This document shows, piece by piece, positions 26,963-36,309 of a stretch of DNA of 59,372 nucleotides. Numbering within the stretch: position 1 is the first letter of the stretch; each line of letters opens with the position of its first letter. The DNA comes from Kiritimatiellia bacterium. Its GTDB lineage: Bacteria > Verrucomicrobiota > Kiritimatiellia > RFP12 > DVOR01. The position numbers and the translations under genes were made by a program. The stretch is taken from positions 1 to 59,372 of the forward strand of contig JAFYWN010000004.1 in NCBI GenBank assembly GCA_017558005.1, read 5' to 3'. A model generated the notes under the pieces. That model ran no database searches. It saw only the letters and a list, made by a program, of their open reading frames with translations, and was not told where the DNA came from.

Positions 26963-27234
26963 GTGGGGGCGACGCCGCCCCCACGCTCCAGCGAGAGCGA
27001 GCTTGTCGTAGCCCCTGCCCACCGCGGCAGGGGTGAGTCCTGCACGCTACGCATCCTAGCGGATGCTTTTACTGGTGCTCACAAGGAGGAAAGGGAGAAA
27101 AAACAAGAGCAAGGGAAGCTTACCGTGCCTGCGGCAGGGGCGCATTTGCGGGGGCCGCCCCCGTCGTTTGGTGCCACACTGGATTGCGGTGGTTAGAAGA
27201 CAGAAGAATGATGTGGGGGCGACGCCGCCCCCAC
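26963..27234. repeat. GC palindromes and inverted hairpin unit, second locus
   Basis: GTGGGGGCG...CGCCCCCAC palindromes lie at 26963-26984 and 27213-27234, matching those at 468 and 590. Between them the hairpin unit of the 122-bp repeat appears in reverse complement (GAGTCCTGCACGCTACGCAT). A CATAAGGATAATTTGA direct repeat follows just before the ackA promoter. Confidence 0.75.
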
Positions 27235-27307
27235 TCCCCTGCGAGACGCACCTTTACATTTTTTGAGGCAAACATGCCATAAGGATAATTTGAACCATAA
27301 GGATAAT

Positions 27308-27336
27308 TTGATTTTTCTTATAAAAAGAGATATACT
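27308..27336 (+). promoter_or_regulatory. Sigma70-type promoter of ackA
   Basis: TTGATT (27308-27313), a 17-nt spacer and TATACT (27331-27336) lie about 30 nt upstream of the ackA start. Confidence 0.75.
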
Positions 27337-27372
27337 AATTAAATCATTTTACATTCAACAGAGGAGTTTTTA

Positions 27373-28584
27373 ATGGCTATTCGCAACATTCTGGTCGTTA
27401 ATGCGGGCAGTTCTTCGCTTAAGTTCATGCTTTTCGATATGGAAGCCGAAAAGATGTTGGCTAAGGGCTTGGTGGAACGCATTGGCATTGACAATCCGTT
27501 GTTCACCTTCACCGCGGGTGATTATTCTGAAAAGCAAGTCGCTTGCGAAGCACCTGATCATGCCGCCGCAGTGAAATTGGCTTGTGATGCATTGACCGAC
27601 CCTGCTAAGGGCGGTTGCCTCAAGAGCTTCAGCGACATTGATGCAGTGGGTCACCGCATGGTGCATGGCGGCGAAACCTATTCTGGCTCGGTGCTGTTGA
27701 CGCCTGAAGTGCTCGAAGTCTTCCGCAAGTTGAGCCCGCTGGCTCCGTTGCACAATCCCGCTTGCTTGCAGGGCGTGGAAGGTTGCCAGAAGGTGCTCGC
27801 TGATGTGCCGCACGTGGGTGTGTTCGATACGGCATTCCATCAGACGATGCCGGAAGAAAGCTATCTCTATGCACTTCCTAAGGAAATCTACAAGAAGTAC
27901 GGCGTGCGTAAGTACGGCTTCCACGGCACGAGCCACAAGTTCGTGACGCTCCGCATGGCCGAAGTGCTCGGCAAGCCGCTTGATGAGATGAACATCATCA
28001 CCTGCCACTTGGGCAATGGTTCTTCTATCACCGCCGTTAAGGGTGGTAAGTGCTTTGACACCTCCATGGGCATGACGCCGCTCGCAGGCGTGATGATGGG
28101 TACGCGTTCTGGTGACATTGATCCGGCCGTGGTGCTCTATCTTTTGAAGAATGGTTTCTCTGCAGACGAAATTGACGCCCTCATGAACAAGAAGGGTGGC
28201 GTGCTCGCCCTTGGCGGTACGGGCTCGAGCGACATGCGCGACCTCTGCTCTGCTTGTGACGAAGGCAACGAAGAAGCCAAGATCGCACTGGCTCGCCTTG
28301 TCCACAGCTACGCAATGTACGTCGGCGGTTACACGGCCCTCCTCGGTCGCGTGGATGCCATCGTGCTCACGGGTGGCATTGGTGAAAACAGCAAGGAAAC
28401 CCGCGCTGCCCTTTTGCCGGCTCTTGCAGGTCTCGGCGTAACGCTGAATGCAGAGGTCAACAATCAGGTGCGTGGCATCGAAAAGATCATCTCTGGCGAT
28501 GACTCTAAGATCCCCGTCTACGTGATTCCTACCAATGAAGAACTCATGATTGCACGCGAAGCCTTTGCAGTCGTGAACAAGTAA
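27373..28584 (+). CDS. ackA: Acetate kinase
   Basis: A 403-residue ASKHA-fold kinase of normal length. It makes ATP and acetate from acetyl phosphate in fermentation, or runs in reverse. Visible motifs are NAGSSSLKFMLFD at the N-terminus, GHRMVHGGETYSGS, VFDTAFHQTMPEESY, HLGNGSSITAVKGG and DTSMGMTPLAGVMMGTRSGDIDP. GAGGAGTTTTTA precedes the ATG and a clear promoter lies upstream. No phosphotransacetylase gene is nearby. The next gene starts 9 bp after the stop. Confidence 0.98.
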   Translation: MAIRNILVVNAGSSSLKFMLFDMEAEKMLAKGLVERIGIDNPLFTFTAGDYSEKQVACEAPDHAAAVKLACDALTDPAKGGCLKSFSDIDAVGHRMVHGGETYSGSVLLTPEVLEVFRKLSPLAPLHNPACLQGVEGCQKVLADVPHVGVFDTAFHQTMPEESYLYALPKEIYKKYGVRKYGFHGTSHKFVTLRMAEVLGKPLDEMNIITCHLGNGSSITAVKGGKCFDTSMGMTPLAGVMMGTRSGDIDPAVVLYLLKNGFSADEIDALMNKKGGVLALGGTGSSDMRDLCSACDEGNEEAKIALARLVHSYAMYVGGYTALLGRVDAIVLTGGIGENSKETRAALLPALAGLGVTLNAEVNNQVRGIEKIISGDDSKIPVYVIPTNEELMIAREAFAVVNK

Positions 28585-28593
28585 TTCATTATT

Positions 28594-29769
28594 GTGCACA
28601 TCCTCTTTGATTTGAGGACCTTCAAACGACTCCCCATGTCTGCCGCAATCTATATGGCGGACATGGTGGATGCGTTTTTGCCTGCGCTTCAAGAAGAGGA
28701 TCGTGTTACGATTTTATTGGGCTCCGCCACCCTCTTACCGTGGGAGCCGATTGAACATCCCGCGGTAACCTATCTCATCGCCCAAGAAATTCCAAATACC
28801 TTTGCGGCGCATGATGAAATGGCGGATTTGGTGCAACATATTCGCCCAGATGTTTGGTGGACAGCAGACACCACGCTTTCACCCCCAAAGAGTAAGCACT
28901 TCTCGCCAAAGATTGTCTATGCGGTGGAAGATTTTCGTACGCTCTTAGGCTTTGAACGACGCAGCTTTTGGGCGCGCACCATGGCGATGCGACGTTCGCG
29001 TAAAAACCTGCACAATGCCGATGCGATTATTTGCCCCGTAAAGGCGGTGGCCGCTCGAATTATTCATACGGTTGGTATTGCCGCGCGCCATAAGACATTT
29101 GTCATCCCCAATGGCATCCATCCAATCTTTCGTCACCATACCGACGAAGAAGTGCTCAACGTTCGCCGAAAGCTATTGATCCCCCAACGCTACGTTTTAA
29201 CCGCATGCACCGCCGACGTCTCCAATTACCTCACCCCCATTCTTGAAGCGATGGGTGCGAGTGAAGATGTGCCCTCCTCCACATGCGTTGTGCTTGGCGA
29301 TGCCGATTTACCCGATGCGGTGCGTGAAGTGATTCGCGATTGCCACCTTGAAGGTATGGTGCGATTTTTGAATGTCTCAAAATTAGCCCCCACTGAAATT
29401 GCGGCGCTCTACAGTGGCGCCTCGGTCTTCTTTGAACCCTCACAAGACATCGCCTACCAGCCCTCCATTCTGCGTGCGATGGCTTCTGGCACCCCTGTCA
29501 TCTGCGCAGCGAGTGCAGCCAATGAAGCCCTTTACAACCAGGCTGTTTTACGCGTTCACCCCACCGATGCGCAAGAGTGGATTCGCGCCTTCACGGCGTT
29601 AACCCTCTCAACCGTTTTACGTGATCGCCAAATTGCAAACGGACTCTCCTGCGCGGCAAAGTTCACCTCCACGGCGATGGCCAAGCAAAGTTTTGCTTTC
29701 GCGCGGTTATTATGCACTGTCCCTGCGTCAACCATTCGTAAAAACCACATCTTGCACAAAAATGACTGA
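28594..29769 (+). CDS. Glycosyltransferase family 1/4-like protein
   Basis: A 391-residue protein with a GTG start. The N-terminus HILFDLRTFKRLPMSAAIYMADM is typical of GT4 (glycosyltransferase group 1) proteins. The C-terminal donor-binding half has LAPTEIAALYSGASVFFEPS and ILRAMASGTPVICA, the usual E-x7-E-like nucleotide-sugar region, although a canonical EGFG is replaced by EPSQD. It probably transfers a sugar in surface glycan synthesis; donor and acceptor are unknown. It lies 9 bp after ackA and overlaps tadA by 8 bp. Confidence 0.85.
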   Translation: MHILFDLRTFKRLPMSAAIYMADMVDAFLPALQEEDRVTILLGSATLLPWEPIEHPAVTYLIAQEIPNTFAAHDEMADLVQHIRPDVWWTADTTLSPPKSKHFSPKIVYAVEDFRTLLGFERRSFWARTMAMRRSRKNLHNADAIICPVKAVAARIIHTVGIAARHKTFVIPNGIHPIFRHHTDEEVLNVRRKLLIPQRYVLTACTADVSNYLTPILEAMGASEDVPSSTCVVLGDADLPDAVREVIRDCHLEGMVRFLNVSKLAPTEIAALYSGASVFFEPSQDIAYQPSILRAMASGTPVICAASAANEALYNQAVLRVHPTDAQEWIRAFTALTLSTVLRDRQIANGLSCAAKFTSTAMAKQSFAFARLLCTVPASTIRKNHILHKND

Positions 29770-30292
29770 GTCTGAACGTCGCTTTCACGAGCATTTTATG
29801 CGAATCGCCCTGCGAGAAGCGGAGGCTTCTGCCGTTGCAGGCGAAGTGCCGTGTGGGTGTGTCATCGTGCAAGCGCCAGAAGGCGTCTTTACGCCAGGCA
29901 TTGCAAATCCACCGAAGCTAACCGACCCATGGTCTGCGAAAATTTTGGCGAAGGCGCATAATCAAACCGAACTCCTCAACGACCCCACTGCCCACGCAGA
30001 GATGATTGCCATCACTGCCGCAGCTTCTGCCATCGGTGATTGGCGACTCCAAAACACCATTGTCTACGTCACCAAAGAACCCTGTCCCATGTGTGCAGGG
30101 GCCTTAATTTGGGCTCGCCCAGAAATGATTGTTTGGGGTTTAAGCGATAAAGATCGCGGAGGAGAGAATGAATTTGGTATACTGTCAAGCGCAAAGGTGA
30201 ATCATCACCCTACGTTGGTGCCTGGCATTTTGGAAGACCTTTGCAAGGAACAATTTGTTGATTTTTTTAAGAATAGAAGGAAAGAAACCTAA
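29762..30292 (+). CDS. tadA: tRNA-specific adenosine deaminase (TadA-like)
   Basis: A 176-residue cytidine/deoxycytidylate-deaminase-fold enzyme. Zinc and catalytic motifs are HAE (PTAHAEMIAI) and PCPMCAGAL. TadA converts A34 to inosine in tRNA-Arg(ACG). An insertion of about 30 residues, including PEGVFTPGIANPPKLTDPWS, lies before the HAE motif and makes it a little longer than E. coli TadA. The start at 29762 overlaps the glycosyltransferase stop; the upstream frame extension is inside that gene. Guanine deaminase is a less likely alternative. Confidence 0.88.
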   Translation: MTESERRFHEHFMRIALREAEASAVAGEVPCGCVIVQAPEGVFTPGIANPPKLTDPWSAKILAKAHNQTELLNDPTAHAEMIAITAAASAIGDWRLQNTIVYVTKEPCPMCAGALIWARPEMIVWGLSDKDRGGENEFGILSSAKVNHHPTLVPGILEDLCKEQFVDFFKNRRKET

Positions 30293-30293
30293 T

Positions 30294-32174
30294 ATGAAGC
30301 ATCGTTTCGCACTTTTTTCATCCCTTTTGTTGACCACGCTGCTCACTGCTACACCCGCCTCGGCGCAACCCGACACCACGGCGACGCAAGAAGTGCCTGC
30401 GCCTACCGCAGAACGCTTCCCCAAGGCTGACTGGAAGGAAGCTCCCGACCCCTACGCCTCGCCCTATGCACAGCCCGGCGGCACCTTAACCTACGCAGGC
30501 CACAACCCGCCGAAGAGCTTTAATGGCTACTTGGACAACAACACCTTTACAATGATGGTGTTCGGCTTGATGTATCCGAGCTTACTCGGCACCGATCCGC
30601 TCACGGGTGATGTCGCACCGGCATTAGCAGACTGGTGGGAAATTAGCCCTGATAAGATGAGCTACACCTTCCATATTGATACGCGTGCGCGCTGGAGTGA
30701 TGGTTCGCCGATTACCTCTGAAGACGTTAAGGCGACCTTTGATGCCGTTACGAATCCCAAGAGCTTGACGGGCCCCTTCCAGGTACGCTTCTCTGCACTT
30801 GAATCCCCTGAAATCATTGACGCACAGACTCTCCGCTTCCCTTGTAAGGAACTCCATTGGCGCAACCTCAACAGCGCGGGTCTTTCGCTCTATGTGATGC
30901 CCAAGAAGCTCCTGGACGCCGCCAAAGAAAAGTGCCGCGCAGAAGGGCGTGACGAAGAACTCTTCTTCAATGAAATCAACTTCGACCTCCCCATCGTGGG
31001 TGGCCCGTACACGGTGACCGAACACAAGGAAGGTCTTAGCATGACCTTGACGCGTCGTCCGGACTGGTGGTGCTTCGCCACACCTTCGGGCAAGGGCGTC
31101 TTCAACTTTGAACAGATTCGCATCCGCTTCTTCATGGATCAGAACAACGCCTATGAAGCCTTCAAGAAGGGTGAAGTGGACACCTATGCAGTCTACTCTG
31201 CACGCGTGTGGAACACGGAAAGCGTTGGCGAACGCTTTGAAAAGAACTGGGTGCTGAAGCAGAACATCCACAACCACCAACCCGTTGGCTTCCAAGGTTT
31301 GGCAATGAATCTCCGCCGCAAGCCCTATGATGACATTCGCGTCCGCAAGGCCGTGGCAATGCTCTTTGACCGCCGTCGTATGGTGCGCACCTTGATGTAC
31401 AATGCCTATTTCATGCAAGACTCCTATTGCCGTGACCTTTACAATGCGGCCAATCCTTGCACCAATCCGCTCTTTGAATTCAATCCTGAAGCGGCAGTTG
31501 CCCTCCTCAAGGAAGCAGGCTTTGATATCAATCCTCAAACGGGCAAGATGGAACGCAATGGCGAGCCGTTCATTATTCGCATTTTGACGCGTTCGGCGAG
31601 CGACAGTGTCTACCTCGCACTCTTCAAGGAAGCCTTGGAACGCATTGGTATCGCCCTTGAGATTTCTCAAAAGGACTTTGCCACTTGGATGCGTGAAACG
31701 GGAAAATACAACTTTGACGTTACCACTGGTGCCTTCTCTGGTTCGCTCTTCCGTGACCCCGAGCCCATGTGGAGCAGTGCTTATGCAGAAACCCCCAATG
31801 GCATCAACTTGACCGGCTTCCACACCCCCGAAATTGATGCACTGATTGAACAGCAGAAGTCCGAATTCTCTACCGCTAAGCGCAACGAAATCATGCGTAA
31901 AATTGATGGTATCCTCACGAAGGCCGTCCCCTATGCCCTCACGTGGAATACCGACTCGACACGTTTGCTCTATTGGAACAAGTTCGGCACGCCTCCCACC
32001 GTTCTCGGACGCTTTGGCGATGCGCTCTCCATTCCGGTCTATTGGTGGTATGACGCCGACTCGGCAGCAGAATTGAGGGAAGCAATGCGCGAAAAGCTTC
32101 CTTTGCCCGGTCGCCCCACCGAAATCTACTTTGACCAGGAAGCCACGACCGCTCCGACCGCGATTATCCACTAA
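30294..32174 (+). CDS. ABC transporter peptide-binding protein (SBP family 5)
   Basis: A 626-residue periplasmic solute-binding protein. The signal peptide MKHRFALFSSLLLTTLLT...ASA is followed by the family-5 signature (LADWWEISPDKMSYTFHI and ARWSDGSPITSEDVKATFDA). It probably binds oligopeptides or related solutes. The start at 30294 is chosen because it opens the signal peptide; a longer frame from 30255 lies inside tadA. No permease or ATPase genes are adjacent; the next gene is a topoisomerase subunit. It may therefore work with a transporter encoded elsewhere. Confidence 0.92.
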   Translation: MKHRFALFSSLLLTTLLTATPASAQPDTTATQEVPAPTAERFPKADWKEAPDPYASPYAQPGGTLTYAGHNPPKSFNGYLDNNTFTMMVFGLMYPSLLGTDPLTGDVAPALADWWEISPDKMSYTFHIDTRARWSDGSPITSEDVKATFDAVTNPKSLTGPFQVRFSALESPEIIDAQTLRFPCKELHWRNLNSAGLSLYVMPKKLLDAAKEKCRAEGRDEELFFNEINFDLPIVGGPYTVTEHKEGLSMTLTRRPDWWCFATPSGKGVFNFEQIRIRFFMDQNNAYEAFKKGEVDTYAVYSARVWNTESVGERFEKNWVLKQNIHNHQPVGFQGLAMNLRRKPYDDIRVRKAVAMLFDRRRMVRTLMYNAYFMQDSYCRDLYNAANPCTNPLFEFNPEAAVALLKEAGFDINPQTGKMERNGEPFIIRILTRSASDSVYLALFKEALERIGIALEISQKDFATWMRETGKYNFDVTTGAFSGSLFRDPEPMWSSAYAETPNGINLTGFHTPEIDALIEQQKSEFSTAKRNEIMRKIDGILTKAVPYALTWNTDSTRLLYWNKFGTPPTVLGRFGDALSIPVYWWYDADSAAELREAMREKLPLPGRPTEIYFDQEATTAPTAIIH

Positions 32175-32201
32175 GTCCCTTTGCGACGTTGATTAGTCCC
32201 T

Positions 32202-34385
32202 ATGCCGAAACCGAACCAAGACGACAGTCTGCAAGACGAATTTCTCACAGACATCCTTGATACGCCTCCTGCTGAGACCGAACCTGAACTGGAACCGTCT
32301 CCCGAAGCAATTACCGCACTCCCTTCTACGCCAACGAAAGCGACTGTGCCAGATGTGCATGAGCGCGGCCCCTTTGGGCGACTTATGGAGACGAACTTCC
32401 TTCAGTTCGCCTCCTACTCCATTTGCGATCGTGCACTTCCGACTGTGGAAGATGGTCTCAAACCTGTACAACGCCGCATCCTTCACGCCATGTGGGAAAA
32501 GGATGATGGTCGCTTCTCTAAGGTGGCTGGTGTCGTGGGTAACACGATGCATTACCACCCGCATGGTGATGCGGCTATTAAAGATGCCATCGTAACCCTT
32601 GCAAACAAGCGCTATCTTATTCAGGGCCAGGGTAACTTCGGTAACATCTTTACTGGCGACGAAGCAGCAGCGGCGCGTTACATTGAATGTCGTTTGACCA
32701 AGTTGGCACGTGAGCAACTCTTTTCGCCGAAAGTCACCTCCTATGTTCCCAGCTATGATGGACGCAACAAAGAGCCGGTGCTCTTACCTGCGAAAATCCC
32801 CCTGAGCTTAATGCTTGGTGTTGACGGTATCGCCGTGGGGCTTTCGACCTCAATCTTACCGCACAACTTCCCTGAACTGTTGGAAGCGGAGATTGCAATT
32901 CTCCAGAAGAAGCCCTGCCCGACCCTCTTGCCAGACTTCATCACGGGTGGCGTGATGGATGCCTCGGAATACAACGATGGCAATGGCAGTGTTCGTGTTC
33001 GCGCCAAGATTGAACATCGCGAAAACGAAAAGAACAAGCTCTTCATCACCTCCGTCCCCTATGGCATCACAACAGATCGCCTCGCAGAATCCATTGAAAA
33101 GGCGATTAAGACGAAGAAGTTGCCCATTCGCCATATTGACAACTTTACTGCCGAAAAGGTTGAGATTGAACTCTCCTTGGCGCCTGGCTCCGACTTGGAA
33201 AAGGTGCGCAAAGCGCTCTATGCCTTCACCGAATGTGAACGTAAAATCTCGAGCCGCATCGTGGTATTGAAGGAGAATCGTCCGGTAGAGCTCTCCGTTT
33301 CTGAAATGTTGGCGGACCATGCGCGCCGTCTTCAGGAAATCTTTGCCGCCGAATTCCGCGTGCGTTTGGCAGAAATTGACCAACTGATGATGCGCAAGAC
33401 GTTAGAAGCGATCTTCATTGAAAATCGCATCTATAAGCGCATTGAAACGGTTAAGACCGCCGAAGCCGTCTCGATGGAAATCCGTCTTGGCTTCACGCCG
33501 TTCCTAGACATCATTGGCCACGATATCACCGACGACGAGATTGAGATGTTGCTCAAGATTCCGATTCGTCGCATTTCGCTTTATGACATTAATCGTCACA
33601 ATGAAGAAATGGAAGCATTGCGTCAAGAACATGCACAAATCAATGATGATTTGCAACACTTGGCCCGCTATGCCGTTAAGTTCTTAAAGGGCTTACAGAA
33701 GGAATATTCGAAGCTCTACCCGCGCTTAACCGAAGTCGCCGATGGCTTCCAGGAGATTGACGAACGCGCATTGACCTCCACTGAGCTTACATTGCGCCTC
33801 TCGGAAGATCGTTACATTGGTTACGACATTAAGCAAGGTACGCCCCTCTTCCCATGCTCAAGCTTGGATAAGATTTATCTCGTTTGGAGTGATGGTCGCT
33901 ACCGTTTCATTCCGCCACCAGATAAATTGTTGGCCGATGCCGAGTATGAACCAGATAAAGAATGGCTCAATGCGTTGCGCACGCGTCAACCGGTGCGTTA
34001 CTTCGCAGCTGGCATTTACAATCGTGACGAAGTCTTTACGTGCGTTTATTACGAACCGCTCTACGGCTTTACCTACATCAAACGCTTTACTTGGGGCGGC
34101 ATGATTATGAACAAGGACTATAGCCTCGTTCCTGAAGGTGCCACCATCCTCCTTCTTTACAGGGGGACACCAGAGACGATTTACGTCAAGTTCAAGTTCC
34201 TCAAGTACCAGCGTTTCTCGCAGTTGGCCTTTGATCCCCAAAAGGTTCGTATCACATCTGCCTCCTCTAAGGGTATCCAAATGACCTCGAAGCAGATTGA
34301 ACGGATTGACACCAAGCGTCCGACGTGGTGGACCGCTTCCGAAACGGCCTCGGAGAGTTCGCCCGAAGGAATGCTCTTCCAGTAA
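32202..34385 (+). CDS. parC: Type IIA DNA topoisomerase subunit A (ParC/GyrA-like)
   Basis: A 727-residue protein. An acidic N-terminal extension (1-55) is followed by the breakage-reunion domain. The catalytic tyrosine is Tyr160 in AAAARYIECR, preceded by GQGNFGNI and HYHPHGDAAIKDAI. The C-terminal half is shorter than GyrA and lacks an evident GyrA-box, which favours topoisomerase IV over gyrase. It decatenates DNA together with a ParE-type ATPase not found in this window. The position equivalent to GyrA Ser83 is Ala124, which in known systems lowers quinolone binding. It starts 27 bp after the peptide-binding protein. A UUCG-loop hairpin lies just after the stop. Confidence 0.92.
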   Translation: MPKPNQDDSLQDEFLTDILDTPPAETEPELEPSPEAITALPSTPTKATVPDVHERGPFGRLMETNFLQFASYSICDRALPTVEDGLKPVQRRILHAMWEKDDGRFSKVAGVVGNTMHYHPHGDAAIKDAIVTLANKRYLIQGQGNFGNIFTGDEAAAARYIECRLTKLAREQLFSPKVTSYVPSYDGRNKEPVLLPAKIPLSLMLGVDGIAVGLSTSILPHNFPELLEAEIAILQKKPCPTLLPDFITGGVMDASEYNDGNGSVRVRAKIEHRENEKNKLFITSVPYGITTDRLAESIEKAIKTKKLPIRHIDNFTAEKVEIELSLAPGSDLEKVRKALYAFTECERKISSRIVVLKENRPVELSVSEMLADHARRLQEIFAAEFRVRLAEIDQLMMRKTLEAIFIENRIYKRIETVKTAEAVSMEIRLGFTPFLDIIGHDITDDEIEMLLKIPIRRISLYDINRHNEEMEALRQEHAQINDDLQHLARYAVKFLKGLQKEYSKLYPRLTEVADGFQEIDERALTSTELTLRLSEDRYIGYDIKQGTPLFPCSSLDKIYLVWSDGRYRFIPPPDKLLADAEYEPDKEWLNALRTRQPVRYFAAGIYNRDEVFTCVYYEPLYGFTYIKRFTWGGMIMNKDYSLVPEGATILLLYRGTPETIYVKFKFLKYQRFSQLAFDPQKVRITSASSKGIQMTSKQIERIDTKRPTWWTASETASESSPEGMLFQ

Positions 34386-34392
34386 TCGCTCG

Positions 34393-34412
34393 CACCCGCA
34401 TTCGTGCGGGTG
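34393..34412 (+). other. Hairpin with TTCG loop between topoisomerase and acyltransferase genes
   Basis: CACCCGCA-TTCG-TGCGGGTG is a perfect 8-bp stem without a T-tract. It may stabilise the mRNA end or attenuate rather than terminate. Confidence 0.5.
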
Positions 34413-34443
34413 TATTGTCGCAATTCCCTCCTGCTGACAAAAA

Positions 34444-36309
34444 ATGCAACCATCCGCACCATCGACGGAATCTGCCGAAGAAGTGTTTACGCTTCCATGG
34501 CAACAATTTCGTCGGCCTTGGGTGCGGATTATTTTACGCTATACCCACGGCATTTTAGAGCGCCTGCTGGGTCTAACGCGTCTACAACACATTTACTTAC
34601 AGACACGCGCAGACACCTCAGAGCGGACCTTCCCTTCTCGCGTGCTTGCGGTGATGAAGACCCGCATCGATGTCTCAAATGAAGACGTTAACCATATCCC
34701 CAAAGCCGGCCCACTGGCGATTATCGCCAATCACCCCTTTGGTGCCACTGAAGGGATTGCGTTGCTCGAACTCATCAACCGCCAACGCTCCGATGTCAAA
34801 GTGCTTGGCAATTTCATTCTCAAGCGCATCCCCGAACTTCGAGAACACATCTTCTTCGTTGATCCCTTTGGATTAGCCACTTCCGCAAGTCGTAATGTCA
34901 ACGCGATCCGCCAAGCGCTTCATTGGTTGCGCGATGGGCACGCCCTAATTATCTTTCCCGCCGGCGAGGTCGCGAGCTTTGAGCCACGGGCTTTTCGTGT
35001 GCGTGATGCCCAATGGCACGTCTCTGTCATGACCCTCTTACGTCGTGCCAGCGATGCACTCTCCATTCTGCCGATTTACATTCCTGGCTCAGCCTCCCTA
35101 TTCTTCCACCTCGCCGGCAAGATCCATCCACGCTTGAGAACACTCCTCTTGCCATGGGAAATGCTCCGCTTACGCAATCGAACACTCCCCTTGTACATTG
35201 GCACGCCCATTGCCTCAAGTGAACTCTTCAAACGCTTTCAAGCGGATGCCGATGCACTGCGTTACCTGCGCTTTCGTACCTTCTTACTTGAGGGTCGCAG
35301 ACGGGTAACGTGGTTTGACGAACAAATGCAACGCCTCACCCTAGACACCACCGAGCGCGTTAACGAACCCGTTATTGCGCCCGTCCCCGCAGAACGGCTT
35401 GAGGCAGAACTCTCCGCACTCCCACCTGAAGCAACCCTCTTTACCACAGAAGAACACATCGTCTATGCCGTTAAGGGGGCCAAGATCCCGATCACGCTTC
35501 CAGAGATCGGCCGCTTACGAGAGCTCACCTTCCGCGCCGTAGGCGAAGGAACTGGACACACGTCTGATACAGACGAGTTTGATCTTTCGTACTACCAGAT
35601 TATTCTTTGGCACAAACAACAACGCAACATTATCGGCTGCTATCGCCTTGCACTCTCTGATGTACTGGTCGAAGAAAAGGGCCTTAATGCGCTCTACACG
35701 CGCACCCTTTTTCAATTTGACGAACGCTTTCTTGGCCATTTACCAGGGCCCGCGATTGAATTGGGGCGTTCCTTCGTCCGTCCAAGCCATCAACGTACCT
35801 TCGCGCCCCTACTCCTCTTGTGGCGTGGCGTCTTAACCTTTATTGCTCGCCACCCCCGCTACACGACCTTGTTTGGCCCAGTTAGCATCTCGCACAACTT
35901 CAGTGAAGCCTCCACCACCTTGTTGATTGACTATTTGAAACATCACGCCTATGACCACGCGCTCGCCAATTGGATCGCGGCGCGCCTTCCCCCAAAATTC
36001 TCACGTTTCTCAGAGTGGCAACACGAAGATTACGCCGAATTCCGTGACTCTGAAAATGATGTCAGGCAAGCCTTAAGCGAATTTGAAAATGGTCAACAGG
36101 ACATCCCCATTCTTATCCGCCAATACATGAAACTCGGGGGTAAAATCGCAGCATTTAACGTTGACCCCGACTTTGGCACTGCAATTGATGGCCTCATTTT
36201 CGTAGACCTCCTAAAAGCTTCCCCACGCGACATTGCCCGTTACATGGGGAAACCGCTCTATCAAGCGTATCGCAATGCCCAAACGAAAGAATCCCTATGC
36301 GAATCCTAA
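34444..36309 (+). CDS. Bifunctional acyltransferase/GNAT protein (OlsF-like ornithine-lipid synthesis)
   Basis: 621 residues in two domains. The N-terminal PlsC-type lysophospholipid acyltransferase domain (about 20-270) has NHPFGATEG in place of NHX4D and FPAGEVASF. The C-terminal GNAT-like N-acyl-amino-acid synthase domain (about 320-600) has GCYRLALSDV, IELGRSFVRPSHQR and LFGPVSIS. The order matches OlsF, which makes ornithine lipids in one polypeptide. The acyltransferase motif has Glu where Asp is usual, so activity of that half needs care. Ornithine is the known substrate of OlsF; here the amino acid is inferred. It overlaps rmlD by 13 bp. Confidence 0.83.
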   Translation: MQPSAPSTESAEEVFTLPWQQFRRPWVRIILRYTHGILERLLGLTRLQHIYLQTRADTSERTFPSRVLAVMKTRIDVSNEDVNHIPKAGPLAIIANHPFGATEGIALLELINRQRSDVKVLGNFILKRIPELREHIFFVDPFGLATSASRNVNAIRQALHWLRDGHALIIFPAGEVASFEPRAFRVRDAQWHVSVMTLLRRASDALSILPIYIPGSASLFFHLAGKIHPRLRTLLLPWEMLRLRNRTLPLYIGTPIASSELFKRFQADADALRYLRFRTFLLEGRRRVTWFDEQMQRLTLDTTERVNEPVIAPVPAERLEAELSALPPEATLFTTEEHIVYAVKGAKIPITLPEIGRLRELTFRAVGEGTGHTSDTDEFDLSYYQIILWHKQQRNIIGCYRLALSDVLVEEKGLNALYTRTLFQFDERFLGHLPGPAIELGRSFVRPSHQRTFAPLLLLWRGVLTFIARHPRYTTLFGPVSISHNFSEASTTLLIDYLKHHAYDHALANWIAARLPPKFSRFSEWQHEDYAEFRDSENDVRQALSEFENGQQDIPILIRQYMKLGGKIAAFNVDPDFGTAIDGLIFVDLLKASPRDIARYMGKPLYQAYRNAQTKESLCES

